This document shows, piece by piece, positions 22,901-37,015 of a DNA stretch of 64,000 nucleotides (position 1 is the first letter of the stretch; each line of letters starts with the position of its first letter). The stretch is from Opisthocomus hoazin. Its lineage: Eukaryota; Chordata; Aves; Opisthocomiformes; Opisthocomidae. The stretch lies in assembly GCF_030867145.1 (NCBI RefSeq), contig NC_134434.1:4650001-4714000 (forward strand), in the 5' to 3' direction. The notes under the pieces are model-generated. The model was not told the DNA's origin and did not search any database. It was given only the letters and a program-made list of their open reading frames with translations. Made by a program: the position numbers and the translations under genes.

Positions 22901-25900
22901 TAGTTGTAAAGGTCTTGGGATAATCCAAATACAGAATGGGAATAAATTCCAGGATCTTTCTGCCTCACTGCACAGAGGTGCAGAAGGTGCAGGAATTTCT
23001 TTTTGACCCAGAGACCTTATCTGGTCTTAGACAAGCCCGAGGGAGGGCTGGGGGCTGCAGGATCTTAGAGCAGCAGACAGCGAAGCATTCTTCTTCCCTT
23101 CCAGCACAGGACACAGACAGGAGTGATGGGCAAAACTGTCGAGATGACAACAACAGCTGCCCTGGGAAGAACTAAATCCATTCCTGTTGCTAATTCCACA
23201 CTCTTTTTGCCCACCATGGGTTACAATTTCCTATTGCAATGATCCTAAGCTCACGTGGGGTTTCCACCCACCCTTGTTGGCATCTGGAGCACACCTCTGT
23301 GGTCAAATCTGGACCTTAGCAAACTTGCATTAAACCACTGGCTCATTGATCTACTGCAGACAAGAGCTGCACGTTCCTTTTTGTGGGTTGTGGTTCTCTT
23401 CTGCACCCACAGTACTGAAGATCAGAGTACCTAACTCCAGCTCTCTGCATGACTCCAGAATTGCTGGTATCAGAAAGCAGCGGGGGATGCCCGGCTGGAC
23501 AGGGTGCTTGGACTTGCCACCGAGAGCTGGACAAGCAGTGGGATGTGATGGACTATTGTGGGGTAGCCAGGATTTCTGCTGAAGACAAACCCGAGCCACG
23601 GGATGCATCATCCGTTCTGCTTAACAGAGATTTTATTGCAGAATCATGCTTTGGAGTCACCAAAACACCAGGTACGTGTGGGACTGCATAAATAGGGAAA
23701 TGGTTGTAAGAGACAGGCAGGGCTCAAAGGGCCTGAGAAAATTACACAGCGAATGCACAATTGTTGAAGTAATAGAAGAGTTTTGTTAGCTGTGGCCTGG
23801 CAGATTTGCTGGCTAGATGTGTCCGTTCTGTTTGTCAGAATAGAGACAGGATAAATCTGAACAAAACAATCTTTGGAAATCCTGCCCTGCTTCCTATCTG
23901 CCATTGCTGTGTGCTTTTTATGGAACTGGATTGATATGACATTGCCTGCACTTTGGCTGTGCGCTATCTACTTAACAAGTGTTTCAATTACTGTAATGTT
24001 ATTATTGGGAAGAAGCAGCAGATAGGAGCAAAATGATTAGGTAATGAGAAATAAATTGCTATCTGAGGTGTCTTGCTGAACACAGAGTGGTTTTCTCTTC
24101 AGAAAGTTATTCAGAAATGGATGGAGGCAGTGTCTGCCCGTGAGTGATGGGACGTCTGCTCAGACTGGGACTGGGAGAAGATACTGGTGTTAAACACGTG
24201 GAGATGCCTTCACCCAAGGAAGCTGGCACAAGCTGAGGTAATTAGTCTCCTAATCGGAATATTTACCTGGGAGGCTGGGATGACTTGGGCACCATGTACA
24301 CAGGAGCTGTTGCTCGTTGTACAGACCTGAATGTTTGTGCTCTCACCCCATCCTCCTGGGGAGGAGTCCCCATCTGTGTCACACATGGGAGTCGCATCCC
24401 ACCGTGCCGCACTGGCTGCACCACCAGCCCCTCCAAGGAGGCAGCATGGGCAGTGCAGCATATGAACAGGCAAAGGTGGGCTTGAAGCATCCTGGCAGGC
24501 CCATTCTTGCCTGCCCACTCTGCCGCCATCTCCAAGGGCTGACCCAGCTTGTGGACAGCACCTGGTCCGGACCTGTATTCAGGAAGCTGCGTGTGGCTGG
24601 CTCTGTGAAGGTGGGTGGATGGCAAGCCTCTTCCCAGGCCCAAACTTCAGAGACAGTGTGATGGAAGACCCTCAGAGCTGGGTCCTCTGAGCCTTGAGAT
24701 CCCATGTGCATGGGCAAGTGCAGCAGAAGACAGTGGTCCGTGGGGGAACAGGGGTCACCCAGAGTTGTTCACACTCGAGCTGCCCTCGAATACCAGGGGA
24801 TTTCCACAGGCCCTAAAGTATGTGAATGTCACGAAAAGGCCACCTGGGATGACCAGATTAGATGAGGTGCTTAGGAAGAGAGCATGAATGAAAGGCCACA
24901 TGGAATCCCTCTAAAGCTGAATTAAATGCCAACAATATAATTATTGCCAGACTTTGAAGGTTTATAGGACATGGGTCTTGTCAAACAAACAAATGATGCA
25001 ATTACAAGTTGGGCTGGCAGGTAACTGCATAGACATAATAGACTTGGTCCATGGGAGGTATTTAATTTAATAATGCATGATGTGCTAATAATATTTTAGT
25101 TCAGGAAATGCAGAGCAATGGGATGGCTACTTGACAGATACTAGGAGGAAGGACTCCATCAGGGATCGTGGTCCTGGTGTGCTCTCACAGTGGAAGGGGA
25201 TCTAACCAGTGCTGGTAACACATCTACCTGATAGAGTTGGAAGAAGCTGTCCAGAGCACAGCAGTTACCTGCCAACAGCTCATTTTTTTGGTAGGGACAC
25301 CTGAGTGCTGACCCCTGCTTCCAGGGCTACTTTACAGTACATTGTGTTCAGTCAATAGCCCAGTTGTAACTCCTGGTGCAGAGCTGAGATCTCCCTGTCC
25401 CTGCAGGCATGTGGAGAGTAGAGTGATTGTCTTCGCTTCTGCTCCCTATCCTTGGAGATAAGTCATCGCAGGGCTATTTCCAGATGTGAAACCATCCCCA
25501 TCTGGGCTGTGTGCTTTTCATTCAGTCCTCTGTCTCCTGTGCATTAGCCTAAAGGGTGAATTGGCTCCTCAGGGAAGGTGCTTCCAAGGCTAATCAGAAG
25601 AACCAATCCTGACTCCACTTGGAGATCACAGTGGAGCCAGCGCCACCTCATGTTCAGCAAGCCTAGTTGTTTGCTTCAGCTGCCCACAGGTCTTCAATCC
25701 TGCCCCTTCTTTGTCTGTACCAGCCAGGCCGGCTTCCTTATCTGTTGGCTCTTAGGAGTTGTTTGTCCTCAGCTTGTTTGGTTTAGGAACATCTGGACTA
25801 AGTCAATGACAGCATCTTGTGTCAGCCCAGGCCAGGTTGGTGGAACAGGATAAACAGGGACTTGGGGCGTGTGACTGAGAACTTCTGGAGCAAAGTGTCG

Positions 25901-27384
25901 GGCTCACTGCACAGATGATGGTGTGGGGGAAAAGGAACAGCAGGTATCTCTACAAATTAATGAGACATTTGATTGCTATCTGGGATATACGCGACTTCAG
26001 ATGACCTCTGCATCTGGGAGCAGTGCCAGTAGGCAGAAGAACAGAATAATTGGTATGAGTTGATGCAGATAACAATAAAAAAACTCTGTTAACACTGACA
26101 AGGAAAGAGAGTGGACAAGTGCTTTGTCAGGGGCAATCTCTTCTACCTCAGTCTCCATGTGCACTCAGTGGATTGTCTGGTTTAAGGTTAAATACGTGTC
26201 TAAAGAATAAACCAGGACTGCTGTTAAGTGAGACACATCAGGAGAGCTTCCTCCCCACTCTGGCTATCATGTAGCACTCACCTATGCTTGTTCATCCATC
26301 TATGGGCTTACGATGAGCCGATCACAATATGACAAGTAGAGAGCGTTCCTCCAAACATTCCTTGTGGCTCCATCCTCAAATCTCTGCTAAAACATTCGTC
26401 CTCTCCATTGTGTTCTACATATGACTTACACATAATAATTATTTATAATTGTTTTAATAATGTATGATTTCTAAGACATCACGGCAACCAAAAGGGTTGT
26501 ACTGGGAAATCAAGATGCATCCAGTTCTTCCTTGGCAGAGGAGTACAGCCTGAGGCAGTCCATTGCCCATATCCATCTTCAAACAAGCCAGCAAGCAAAA
26601 GCTTTTAGTCTTCCAGGAAAAAATTTTATTGGTCAAGCCTGTAGCAGAAAGACATGGATTTCAGGGAGATGGATCAGCAAGACACTAAGAAAAGGGCAAT
26701 GCACAGAAATATCTTCCAGACACCCATTTGTACTGGAAAGAAGCAAGACGTGTGTTGGCTGGCAGATTCAGAAGGAAGGTCCTGTTCACCGAGAGAGCCT
26801 CTGGGGGATGCAGAGTTGCCAGGAAGTGGGTGAGGTCCATGTGTACAGCCCAAAAGAGGATTTTGGTGCTTCTCCAGGTCATTGCTGCATAAACACTTGA
26901 TTACCCAGTTCTTTCAGATGCCATAGAAGATGAACTCATCTTCTAACCTCCCCTTGCAAAGAGCGGTCTGGAAAATGTGTGTCCGTGTGAATGGACTCTT
27001 GGAGCAGGCGGTGGGTTAGCTAGAGCTGAAGCACAAACATCTCTGTCTGCAAAGCCCTTTGGGGAACTGAGGATGCTCTGGCAATGCTGCAGTGGACAGT
27101 TGCCATTGCAGGCTGTGGCTAGGGCTCCTTCAGAGAGCAGTGTGGTAGGTGAAAGCACACCACTCCAAGGACACATTGTCCAAAAGGGATACCTTGACAT
27201 GATTAAAAGAGTGAGAATTCATTAGTTCTGTAGGTGCTTGTACCTGCATCACCCTTCCTGGTAAAGATCTGCACCTTTTTTTGCATTCTGAATATGCCTG
27301 GCTTCAACTCCCAGACACTGGCCTTGTTGTCGTCTTTCCCAGTTTATTGAAGAGCCTGTTAGAACTTGGTGTTTTTCCACATTA

Positions 27385-27700
27385 AGGTACTTATATGTTG
27401 TGAGCACGTTGCCTTGCAAGTGTCTCCTCAATTAGCTAAACATCAAGCTTTTAAATCTTTCACTTCAAAGTGTCCTCTCCCACCCTCAAATCATTTTATG
27501 GCTCTTTTTTGCACTTGCTCACTTTTTATCATCCCTCTAATGTGTGTAGCTGGCCTCGGCACAGTCATCCCCAGAGGTTAAAGTCACCTCCCTGCCCAAG
27601 ACCCTCTCCTCTGTTGGTACATCAAAGAACAGTGTTAGCTTTCTTGCCGCTGAGTGATGTTAAGTTGCTGTGCTCCTCTGACCCCAAAATCCAGGTCAGT
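27385..27700 (-). mobile_element. Ancient CR1 fragment, antisense
   Basis: The plus strand follows the order of the antisense CR1 3' region with heavy divergence. A GTACTTATA...TGAGCACG block is followed by GTGTCTCCTCA, then AGCTTTTAAATCTTT, then TCATTTTATGGCTC, then GAACAGTGTTAGCTTTCTT. A deletion appears to remove the usual middle part. No frame survives. Similarity is by eye; a profile search against amniote CR1 consensus sequences would settle it. Confidence 0.55.
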
Positions 27701-30700
27701 GTTGGTGCTTTTGAGATCAGCTTTGGCCATGGTAGCTTCGACTGAAAAGCCATGTCAGACCTCTCCGCAATAACACCGGGAAGCATAACTCGACAAAAAA
27801 AAAAAGCAAGAAAAAATTGCATAAGATGTAAATTGGATCTTGCGTGTGCTCATCAGCTTTAAACCCAGTTGCTTTGGGTTTGCTCTAGTCTGCTGTTACC
27901 CCTGTTTTTTGCAGAGAAGTGTGTCTGAGGCCATGACTGCTGTTCCCACTGGAGCTGAGCAGGGGGAGAACAGTCATCACCACCAGACCACCCTGCAAGG
28001 GGTCATTGTTTCTGCAGGAGGATGCACAGCCCCCAACAGCCTTTGCCACAGTCCCCCCTCACAATGCCGAATCACCTCCTTCTCGTAGTATGTGAATATA
28101 GAAGGGTCTTCTCACCTGAAACCAAATCGTGGCTGGTGGCATTTTTCTCGTGGCACGGGCTAAGAGGAAAGCACAGGGAATAGGCTGTGTGATCCTTCCC
28201 TGGCCTATCTTACCCAGTTCCATTGACTGGAAACTCCCTGCGCTGGGATTTGCACCTGACTCTGGTAGCAGAACAGAGTGGGAGGAGTGCAGGCTGGAAG
28301 AAGGAAAGAAGGTGGCTTTCTCATAGTTTTGTCCTACCTTAGTTGTCGTCATGCCCTGCGATACTCACAGCTGATCCTCCAGTACATCTGCCCGGCTGCT
28401 TTCTTGCAGACTGTGTGCACACAGAGATGAACATGCCACTGACTCATTTTCCAAAACTGATCAGCAAGTCTTTTAGTAGGTTTTCATGGCAGGAAGGCTG
28501 TCTCAGCCTGGATCAGGGAAGAGCAAGTGCTCTATAGACATATTTAGAGAAAGTGAAGGAATTGTATATAGAAATTTTTCAGCTTTTTGTACAGTCAGGA
28601 CTGGGTAGGTGCTGCGAACTCGTCGCCTTCAAAGACCTCCTTCTCTAAATACACCCACTTGGATGCTGGGTCTCTCGTGTTCACAGATCTGGAAACCTTT
28701 CACACAGCCCTTCTGTTAGGGCAACTCCTACTCTGAGAGCCAGTTATCCAGATCAGACATGTGGCTGATGGGAAGATGCAGCCATCGTGTCCTGGAGAGT
28801 ACGGCAAGCTGTACAGGCTGGGGGGACACATCTGAAGTGGTGGCTACGTGTTGTGGCTATGTAGTGGTTTTGTTAATTATAAACCAAGAAGGTGGCTCCA
28901 GGCTTCTGAGACAAAGAGAAATTGCCTTGTGTTACACGGAAAGCCTTGGCATTCCAATGCACTAGAGCCCAGACATTGACTAATAGGCTCTCCAACAGGT
29001 GCTAATTTGAATTTACCTTGGAAAAAAGACGTGATGTGGAAGGCAGATTAATCAAATAATCCAACATTTGACTAAATCCATTTCTTGAGCTCCTTGATCT
29101 GTCCAATTACCTGCTACCAGGCTGCCTTGGAAAAATATCTTCAAACCCTAACAGGGATGGATGAAAAACAAGAATGAGCACTCACAGCTGGGCCAGTAAG
29201 CGGGGCAGCAGGTCCAGCAAAGCCTGTATGCGTGCCTGTAGGATGAGTGATTGCTACTCCTGAAGGTTGCTCCAGTGGTGCCATGTCCCAGCCAGTGTGC
29301 TGCATACTCCAGGGGACACCAAAATCTCCACAGTCCTGAAATGGTCCTTAAATGTGAGGATTTCCCATGCACACATGCAATGAATAAATACAAGTGGACT
29401 ATCATATTCTGAGTAAATTTTTTCCTGATAAAGTCGTGGTGGAGCCTGGGAGCAGGGACACGGATGAAGGTTACACACAGCTTGGATGGTCCCAGTGGGA
29501 AGGAAAAAATGAACCCTTTACTGATGCTGGAGCCAGCACAAAGCTATGCCTCATGGAGGTAGGGGCATCCCTGAGGGCACACGCTTTTCCAGTGACAAAT
29601 CATTGTAGTGAATGAGCTGAGGCCCTGCGGTAAGAGCTGTCTGGGGAGAGAGCCTGGCCATATGTGACCGGCATCCTGCAGGGCTCCTGAGCAAGCAGTC
29701 AAGCTGGCGAGCTCTCTGTCTTTACAGCTAAATCTACAGCCAGCACCCCCCTGCCAGCAGATGTCTGAAACACTTGGCCCCCTTCCTCTGTTTCAGTATG
29801 CATTGCCCCATGATCGACAGCCAAATGTCTCCTACTGTCTAGCCTGGGTTAAAAGCTGTTCTCTGCTGCTGTGCGAGAAGATGCAGGAGGAGGATGCCCC
29901 GGTGGGTCGAGTTTGAATCTGCAGCAGCAAAGTTATTTGAGTATCAAGACTAACCCTGGCGTCTCTGGGGCTGGTGCTGGGGTGCGACTGGCTGCACAGC
30001 CTTCTGCAGGGGCAGGAGGACTGCTGGCGTGTGGCACAGACAGCAGCAGCTCAAACTCCTCAACTGCATCCAGCTTGCAACGGCAGCAGCAACAGCCTGC
30101 ACTGGGAGCAGAGACAGGAAACCAGTCCGTTCCATGACTGAACTCGGCCAGGTCCTAAGATGCTTTGGTTCCTCTTCCTGACCACCTGAAGCAAAGATGT
30201 GCTGTTTACATCCCAACTGGCTTGCAAAGAAAGGTGGCACCAAGTTGGCTGTGTTTGGTGGAAAACAACCCAGCCCAGAGGGACAGAGCGAGCTGGTGGG
30301 TGACCTAGCTGTGGTGAATTGATCCCAGCGTGTAAACAGCCTGAGGGGGCTGAGAGAGTGGAGGAGATTAAACCAGAATCCAAACCGGCTGCCAGATTCC
30401 CGCGGTGGTAAAGCTTTTCTATCACGGTTGGCTGAGTCTCTTTATTTTTAAAGCCAGCTATGCATGCCCCTAGGATGAGCTCCCTCAAAGACGGGCACAA
30501 CAGGTAGACCCCACCATCCCTGTTCAGCCTTCCCAGGCAGTCCTCATTCACCCACCCAGACCTTGGAGGCTCAGGTAAGAGCAGCTCTTCAGTCCCATAG
30601 ACAGGGGGATGTTTCTGTGTAAACACAGCCACCGAGAAAGCCTGGGTAAATGCCTCTTTATTTTGCTCACAGCAGGCAGCTCAATTTGTCTCTAATGAGC

Positions 30701-33700
30701 ACTAACAGGCTCTTCTGCTATCACTCATAGCAATTACTCCGGACTCACTAGTTGCATACAGAAAGCTTGGATAACCAGCTAACAGCCTGTGCCGTGCAGC
30801 AATGTGCTCAGCTCAGTGGAAATTCCCTATAAACGCTGTGACAAGGCCACCACGCATATAGGAAGAGGTCAGTCAAGGGCATAACCTGACACAGTAGCCT
30901 GGGACGTGTCATGGGGACGTTGAGTTTCTTGCCTCAGGTGAACGGGCTCCCCTTTAACTTGCAGCACCCGTGACGGGATTTGGCTGCTGCCAACTGCAGC
31001 AGGGGTGAGCACAGGCTGCCATACCGCAGAGAGACAAGTTGGGGCCCTGTGCTGGCTGCTGTTACCTTCATGGTGGCTTCCACAGATGGACACTGGGTTT
31101 TGGGGAGTGCTGCCAACCCCAGGCTTTCATGCAGAGCTGTTGTTCTGTGGCAAGAGAAATTAATGGCCTTGCAGGCATACGAGCAGGCAATTTTTCCTTC
31201 TTCATGTTAAGACTTTCTTCCCCTGAGATTTTTCTCCTCCTTGATGTGTTTCTTACCACTCTGTAATACAGAAGTTTCTGTGATCACCTGGGTCTGCTGA
31301 AGAGCGGTATGGGCAAACAGTTCTCTCTTAGATCAGAGGCTAGGAATTCCAGCAAGGAATATTGAGACCCCTTTCTGCTCACAAAGACAAAATTTCTGTC
31401 TGTGAATTCTCCTCTTGGCTAAGGATGAGATAGGACCTGGAGATGGAAAGCAAGATAACTGCTGCCCATGGTCAGGTGCATTTCCTTCCCTCCAGCCCCT
31501 GCCCTACGGCACTGCAGACGAAGCACAAATGTGTTACCTCACCATGCGGGCAAGGGGATCAAGAAGGGGATCAAGGCACGGCACTGCTGATAGCTCTGAC
31601 TGCGGGTGGCCTGCGGGAGAGGGGATGGGATTGTCTCCTGATGGGAGAGGTGTAGCTGCTTCAGGTCAAACAGGCAGTGCTGAGAGCAGATCACTGGAGT
31701 AGGTCTGCAGCAGGGCCTGAACAGGTCTGTGGTCTCTGAGGGCCTGTCTGGCCAAAAGCACAGGCTTTTGGACAAATGCCTCCAGAGCCATTGCCGAGAG
31801 ATTCCTGGAGAATTGTTAATGAGTATTTGAGGAGCTTTCACTGGTCACTCTGCACATCCAGAATGACATCCTCTCATTAACCCCACAGGCACTGCGGGGT
31901 TGCAGCACTTCCACTCTCCATGAGTATGGGGATGAGCTGAGCAGGGCTTTTAGGTGTACACTGGGTATATTTCAGGGGTATTCCCACTCTGATCTTCACC
32001 TGGTCGAAAGGAAAGCTCCAAGCAAGTAAAACGAATAGTTGTTGGTACAGAAACTACTCAAAATATCAAAAAAAAAAAAAAGATAGTAGTAAGTAAGAAA
32101 GCGGTTGGAGTTCTCTCTCAAACTGCTATCCTATCCCATATCAGAATATGGGATATAAAGCTTCACACATCCTTATTCACAGACCAGACAAGCGGACATG
32201 CTGCCAAACTAGTTGTTCTAGTTTCCCTGTTGCTTGGACTACTTTTTCTACCTCCCTCTACACACAAAAAAAGGCACAGTTATAACTTTGTGAGAATTGC
32301 ATTTCTTTTTTCCCTAAGTGCTTGGTTGTGCTTGGAGCGTGAAGTCAGGAATGAATTTGCCTTCAGCTCTGACCCAAAGTCAGAGTTGTGCACCACACAA
32401 CAGGTTAGCACCGCCCTCCTGCCTCAGATTTTTCCTATTAGAGAATTACAGTCAAGGATCCAAAGAATCCTAAATTAATATTTGTAATGGGCTTCAAAGG
32501 AGACAGAGCAGAGCAGCCACATATCAAAAAGGAAGGCTCCTTGCAGAAGATACCATAGTTGACGGCACAGTAATTTGAACAGTGCGATGGCTTCTTGATA
32601 GAAGGATGGCTTCTGGGTAAGTAATGTGGAGTTTTTGTTACTGAATAGATTATGTTTCATAGCAAAGATATTCTAGAATTTAAAGCTACCTCAGTTCCTT
32701 TTGGTGCTTGCTTTGTCTGTGTAGTACTCTTGTGTAAATATGTGTGTATTGTCATAACAGTTGGGGCTGCTGGGAAAGACCCTTTTTCCAGCCGGTTTTA
32801 ATTTTCCCAGACTTCACTCAGGGTGACATTTTCCAGGAAACATTCTGAATCAAGCTGAAAAAAAATCTGGACAAAATTAGGCCAAAAGCTGTTTGAAAAA
32901 GTTCAGAAGTGTGAACTTTAGGGGGTGGGAGCTAGTGGGGACAAGACAGGAAGTTTGGCCAAGTAACAGCCCCAGAGCCACAAATTTTCTATCCCTGTGA
33001 AAATTCACCCACAATCAGGTGACTTTATCAGCCTTAATATAATAATTATGTCTTACTGTTGCCCAGCCTGCCCTTGCTGCCTCTTGACACCTGGGCCGGC
33101 CCAGCACCATCTGCGTTCCCGCTCTTCCTCCCACCAGGTTGGATGGATCAAGGGAGCCAGAAAAGAATGGAGGTTTCCTGTCTGTCCTGTGCTTTCATGG
33201 AGCCACTGTTGAGCCTACACAGCACAGGAGGAGGAAGAGGTCTGCTTCACATGCACAGCATCTAAAACCTGGCATGCAGGGAATTGGTGAAAAGTGTGGT
33301 CAGAGTGGGGCAAGAGAGGAACTGGGATGAACTGGGCAAAGCTACTGGGAGCTGATCAGAGTCTAAGCCTGGAGCTGGCATAAGAAAAATACAGGAGGAT
33401 TGGAAGATGAAACTGGGATTGTATTTTATGGAGTGTTCATTAAAACAGGTGAATCTGAAGTGATTGCACAGGATTACACACAGCTCTGAAATAATTAGGA
33501 TATACCAACACAGAAGCAGCTTTACAGCCCAACGATCCACTACGCAACTGCAGATAAATTTTATTGTAACTCCACCTCTCTCACTGCACAAACCAGACCT
33601 TCTCCAGGCATGATCCAGGACTGAGTGCTGAAGGGACACTGTTGCCTGTAGATCCCTACCTCAAATCTGGAAGCAGTTTTGGCCTGCTGATATTGGGTGC

Positions 33701-33954
33701 ATCGTGGGCAGAATGCTGCCTGCAAGTTCAGTGTCTGTGTCTGCATGTGCTGCCTGTATAATTATTGCCAAAACCAGTGCCGACTGTGTGCCTTATCTTC
33801 TGCTTAAGATGGCACCTGATTTGCAGGAATGCCCCAAATTCATATCTGCAGCTGAGGCTTTTCCTTTAAAGACCAAAGGTGCTGTATGATGGTAAATCTT
33901 CTAAGAACCATTTCCTTTTATAAACCCAGGCCTCAGAATGCACCATCACATTTA

Positions 33955-34040
33955 CTCTTGCCTTCCCAAGCCTCATTTCTTTTTCTATGCAATGAGGATA
34001 ACACCAGCCCTTCACCTGGGTGTCTGGAGATAAACTTACC
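33955..34040 (-). mobile_element. MIR-like ancient SINE relic, antisense (weak)
   Basis: The plus strand carries a string like the reverse complement of the MIR/CORE-SINE core: GCCTCATTTCTTTTTCTATG, then CAATGAGGATAACACCAG, then a GTGTCTGGAGATAAA tail. Heavily diverged. Confidence 0.35.
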
Positions 34041-36864
34041 TGTATACGGCCTCATCTATGCTGATGATGAATGCCACAAAAAAGACTTCTGGAAATGAGT
34101 CATCCCTTTTCCAGTGGAGGATGTGAAATGGGGATGGTGAAAAAGGCATCCTCTCTCAGGACCAGGACTAGGAATTTGTCTCTCATCTGCTGTGAATACA
34201 AAGCTGGTCAGTGAGCAAGGAGGGGACGATAACAGATGGCATTTGCTTCACCAGGGATCAGGGAGCACCATTCAGACTCTCCATGAATGCACAGGTCCTG
34301 GGCATTATGATCTGAGGCATAAGGTAGGGGGGAACAAAGGTTTTCTTTCCAGGACTTCAGACACAGCAGGATCATTGTCCCAGAGACCCCTACTCAGAAG
34401 GCACAAGCACACACCCTTTTAGATAAAGAGGGCCACCAGCAGCAGAATTAGGTTATGAGATGTGCCTCTGACCAATGATAAGTCAGTCTTAAATGACATG
34501 TAAGGAACAAAATGTGGACATAAAAGATGATTTAGAGGAGTGCTGCAATCAGCTCATCTTAGTTTTTTGCACCATTTCCTCCAGTGATTTGATTACTCAA
34601 AGTCCATAGTCCCTGAGGAACAAGGTCATATCATCACCAGGAGGCACATGGCTGTCAGCAACCCTGGCTGGACATTTATCTCCAGCATTGTGGATGGGAC
34701 CGATTCAGATCTGAGCTCTTCTAACCAAGACAATGCTCACTGTGTCTCCTGTGCAGCAGTGACGGCTTTGCAAAACAGATGTATACTGCTGAGCTAGCTA
34801 CACGGCAAGTCACAGGGGCTAGGGAGTGGATACGTGACGAAACGGCTGTGGCCCATCTGGCCATTCCAGTCTGTGGCACGAGCAATGAACACATAAGGCG
34901 TACAGACTGCTACCCAGCACAGAGTAATTTTCATCAGAGAGGGGATGGATGTCTCCATCTCAGTCTACCACATCAGTAACATGATTTTCTTTACCTGGAT
35001 CTATTCCTGAATTCTCGACTGTAGTTAATCAAGCTGCATGCCTGAATACGAAGAGTTGCTGCCAGTCCCTTATTCCCACATGGGATGACTTTGCCCTCCA
35101 GGAGCCATCCTGTGAGGTCCCTGCTCCCAGCCAGGGTCCTTCTGCTGCTTCGAAGCCAACAACCAGAAAAGGAGCACTGGTGGTTTTATGGTCTGGTTGA
35201 TCTGCACAGCAGCCATCACCGCTTGATCATTCCAAGATGGGAAGCCTAGAGCGTGTTTCTCTTTCACAGTTCGGTGCTGTGTCTGCCTCTTGTATTGGAG
35301 TTGCCACTCAACTTTTCTGGTGGGAGATTTGCCAGTGATCGAGTGCTATCCTTGTGTGCTTTGTGAAAGCATCTGAGTCACATAGCTCAGGAAGCAAGAC
35401 ACCTGCTGCTGACCTAGAAATCTGCATGGGCCAGAGTAGTCCTCTTCTTGTTGAAGGCCAATAACAAGGTGGAAGCACCTGAATGCTGCACTTAATCAGT
35501 CAAAGAAGAAGAGCGTCTGTCTGAGTCTGTGATACAGGTGTGCTCAGTGCACATGGCCCGGGAGTCAGCACAGGAGCAGCAGGTTGGATGGTAGGGACAA
35601 AAAAGCTTTCAAGTGCTTTTAGGTGCTAGTGTGGGCGGATCCAACCCTGGCTGTCCTGAAAACGTGGCCCAGTTATTCTTCTTCCATTTCCCACTACAGC
35701 TTGGAATAGAAACCTCTGTGTAATATTTCACTTTCCTTGGAGAACTCTCCAAACGAAATAGTGTTAGATAGGTCAGCTCCTGACAGATCAGCCTGCAGCA
35801 CAGATCTTGCAGCAGCACAGACTTCCCTGGCATAGTGTTAGATCTAAAAATCCCAAAGGTCTGGCTGAGCCAAGTGCTCCCCCGTGCTCAATCACTGCTT
35901 GTGGTGGCTGGTGTGGTAATGACCAAAAGTGGCCATACAAATCTATGCTCTTCTCACAACTCTTCTAGGCTCCTTCAGTCTGCTACTGCTATCACTAATA
36001 CAGAAGACAGGTGAAGTCATGGGTAAGGGTTAGGTAACCCATGGCCCAGTGTTTTTGGGGCAGCTTGATGGAGCAGACCTGAAGCAGGAGAACCATGGCT
36101 GGGGAAACCTTTGGGATGTGGGAGGCCTGGTTAGTCACATCCAGATAGAGAGAAAGCATGGTGCCTGGGAGACTTTGCTGGTGGAAGCCTCAACAGTGCA
36201 GTTGTCATTCACTTTTTAAATAGGTCAGAATTAGATGCCCCAATCAAAAAAACATCCCTCTATGGGCCTTCCCAGGGGACAACTGGTATTAGACACCTAT
36301 CACAGCTTGCACTGAGACACCTAAATTTCAGCTACTGAAGCAGGGACAGATGAATCCTAGCCTGAAAGGACTGAGGTAGCTCCTGAGCTTTACTGCAGCC
36401 AAGCCAAGTCTGGATCTCTGCAGGAACCTTAGTCTAACACAAAACCCCACAAAATCCCTGAGCAGATCCAGCTCCTAAGGAGCTCTGAGGCAGCAGTTTG
36501 GCACTAAATCTTCTGAAAGACCATTAAATCAGCACCGCATTGATTTCTGACCTGATGTAGTTTGCATCAAGCAAGAGGAGACAGCAAGACACGCAAAAAA
36601 ACCTTCCCAGCCATGTTTGGGTAGTGAAATGGACACATGCTGCAAATCACCCTTGAGATTTGTCCTCTGCCCTCCACCAGATCTCCCTCTCCCACAGCAG
36701 CCCTGTGTGGTTATTGCAGAGCTGAAGCATCCTGTGCTTTTGGCAGATGCTGAGCGTTTGGCAGCAGCCTGGGGTTCAAATTAAAATCAACAAAATGTTT
36801 TTCCCAAACCTAGAGGCAGAAAAGGAGAGCTGCTACCTGGCATTTCGACAAGGAGGGAGATGGG

Positions 36865-37015
36865 GGACTGCATCCTATTCCCAGTCTGCTCCTGACTCAC
36901 TCTGTGACTGGGGTGAGTCACTTCCGAAGGTCTCTCCTTCTAATGTCCTCTCTGTTCTGCAGGGAATGCTAATGCTCCTGAAAGCTCTTGCAAAGCTCCA
37001 TTAATTATTAAATGC
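36865..37015 (-). mobile_element. MIR-like ancient SINE relic, antisense
   Basis: This region reads like the reverse complement of a MIR-family SINE. CTGCTCCTGACTCACTCTGT is followed by GACTGGGGTGAGTCACTTCC, then a CTCTCTGTTCTGCAGG block where MIR has its pyrimidine-rich string. It then has GAAAGCTCTTGCAAAGCTCC and ends in TTAATTATTAAATG. Order and spacing match the family as I know it. Divergence is high, as expected for an element older than the bird-mammal split. Confidence 0.55.

Noticed and set aside
30060..30632. 190-codon minus-strand open frame in the intergenic region
   Set aside because: No recognisable domain, no splice or promoter context, and overlapping open frames on the other strand in GC-balanced sequence. 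Most likely chance.
36000..36340. Possible old amniote repeat with AGACACCTA-like units
   Set aside because: Two similar short strings (about 36,291 and 36,318) recall old turtle/bird repeats, but there is too little ordered similarity to call an element.
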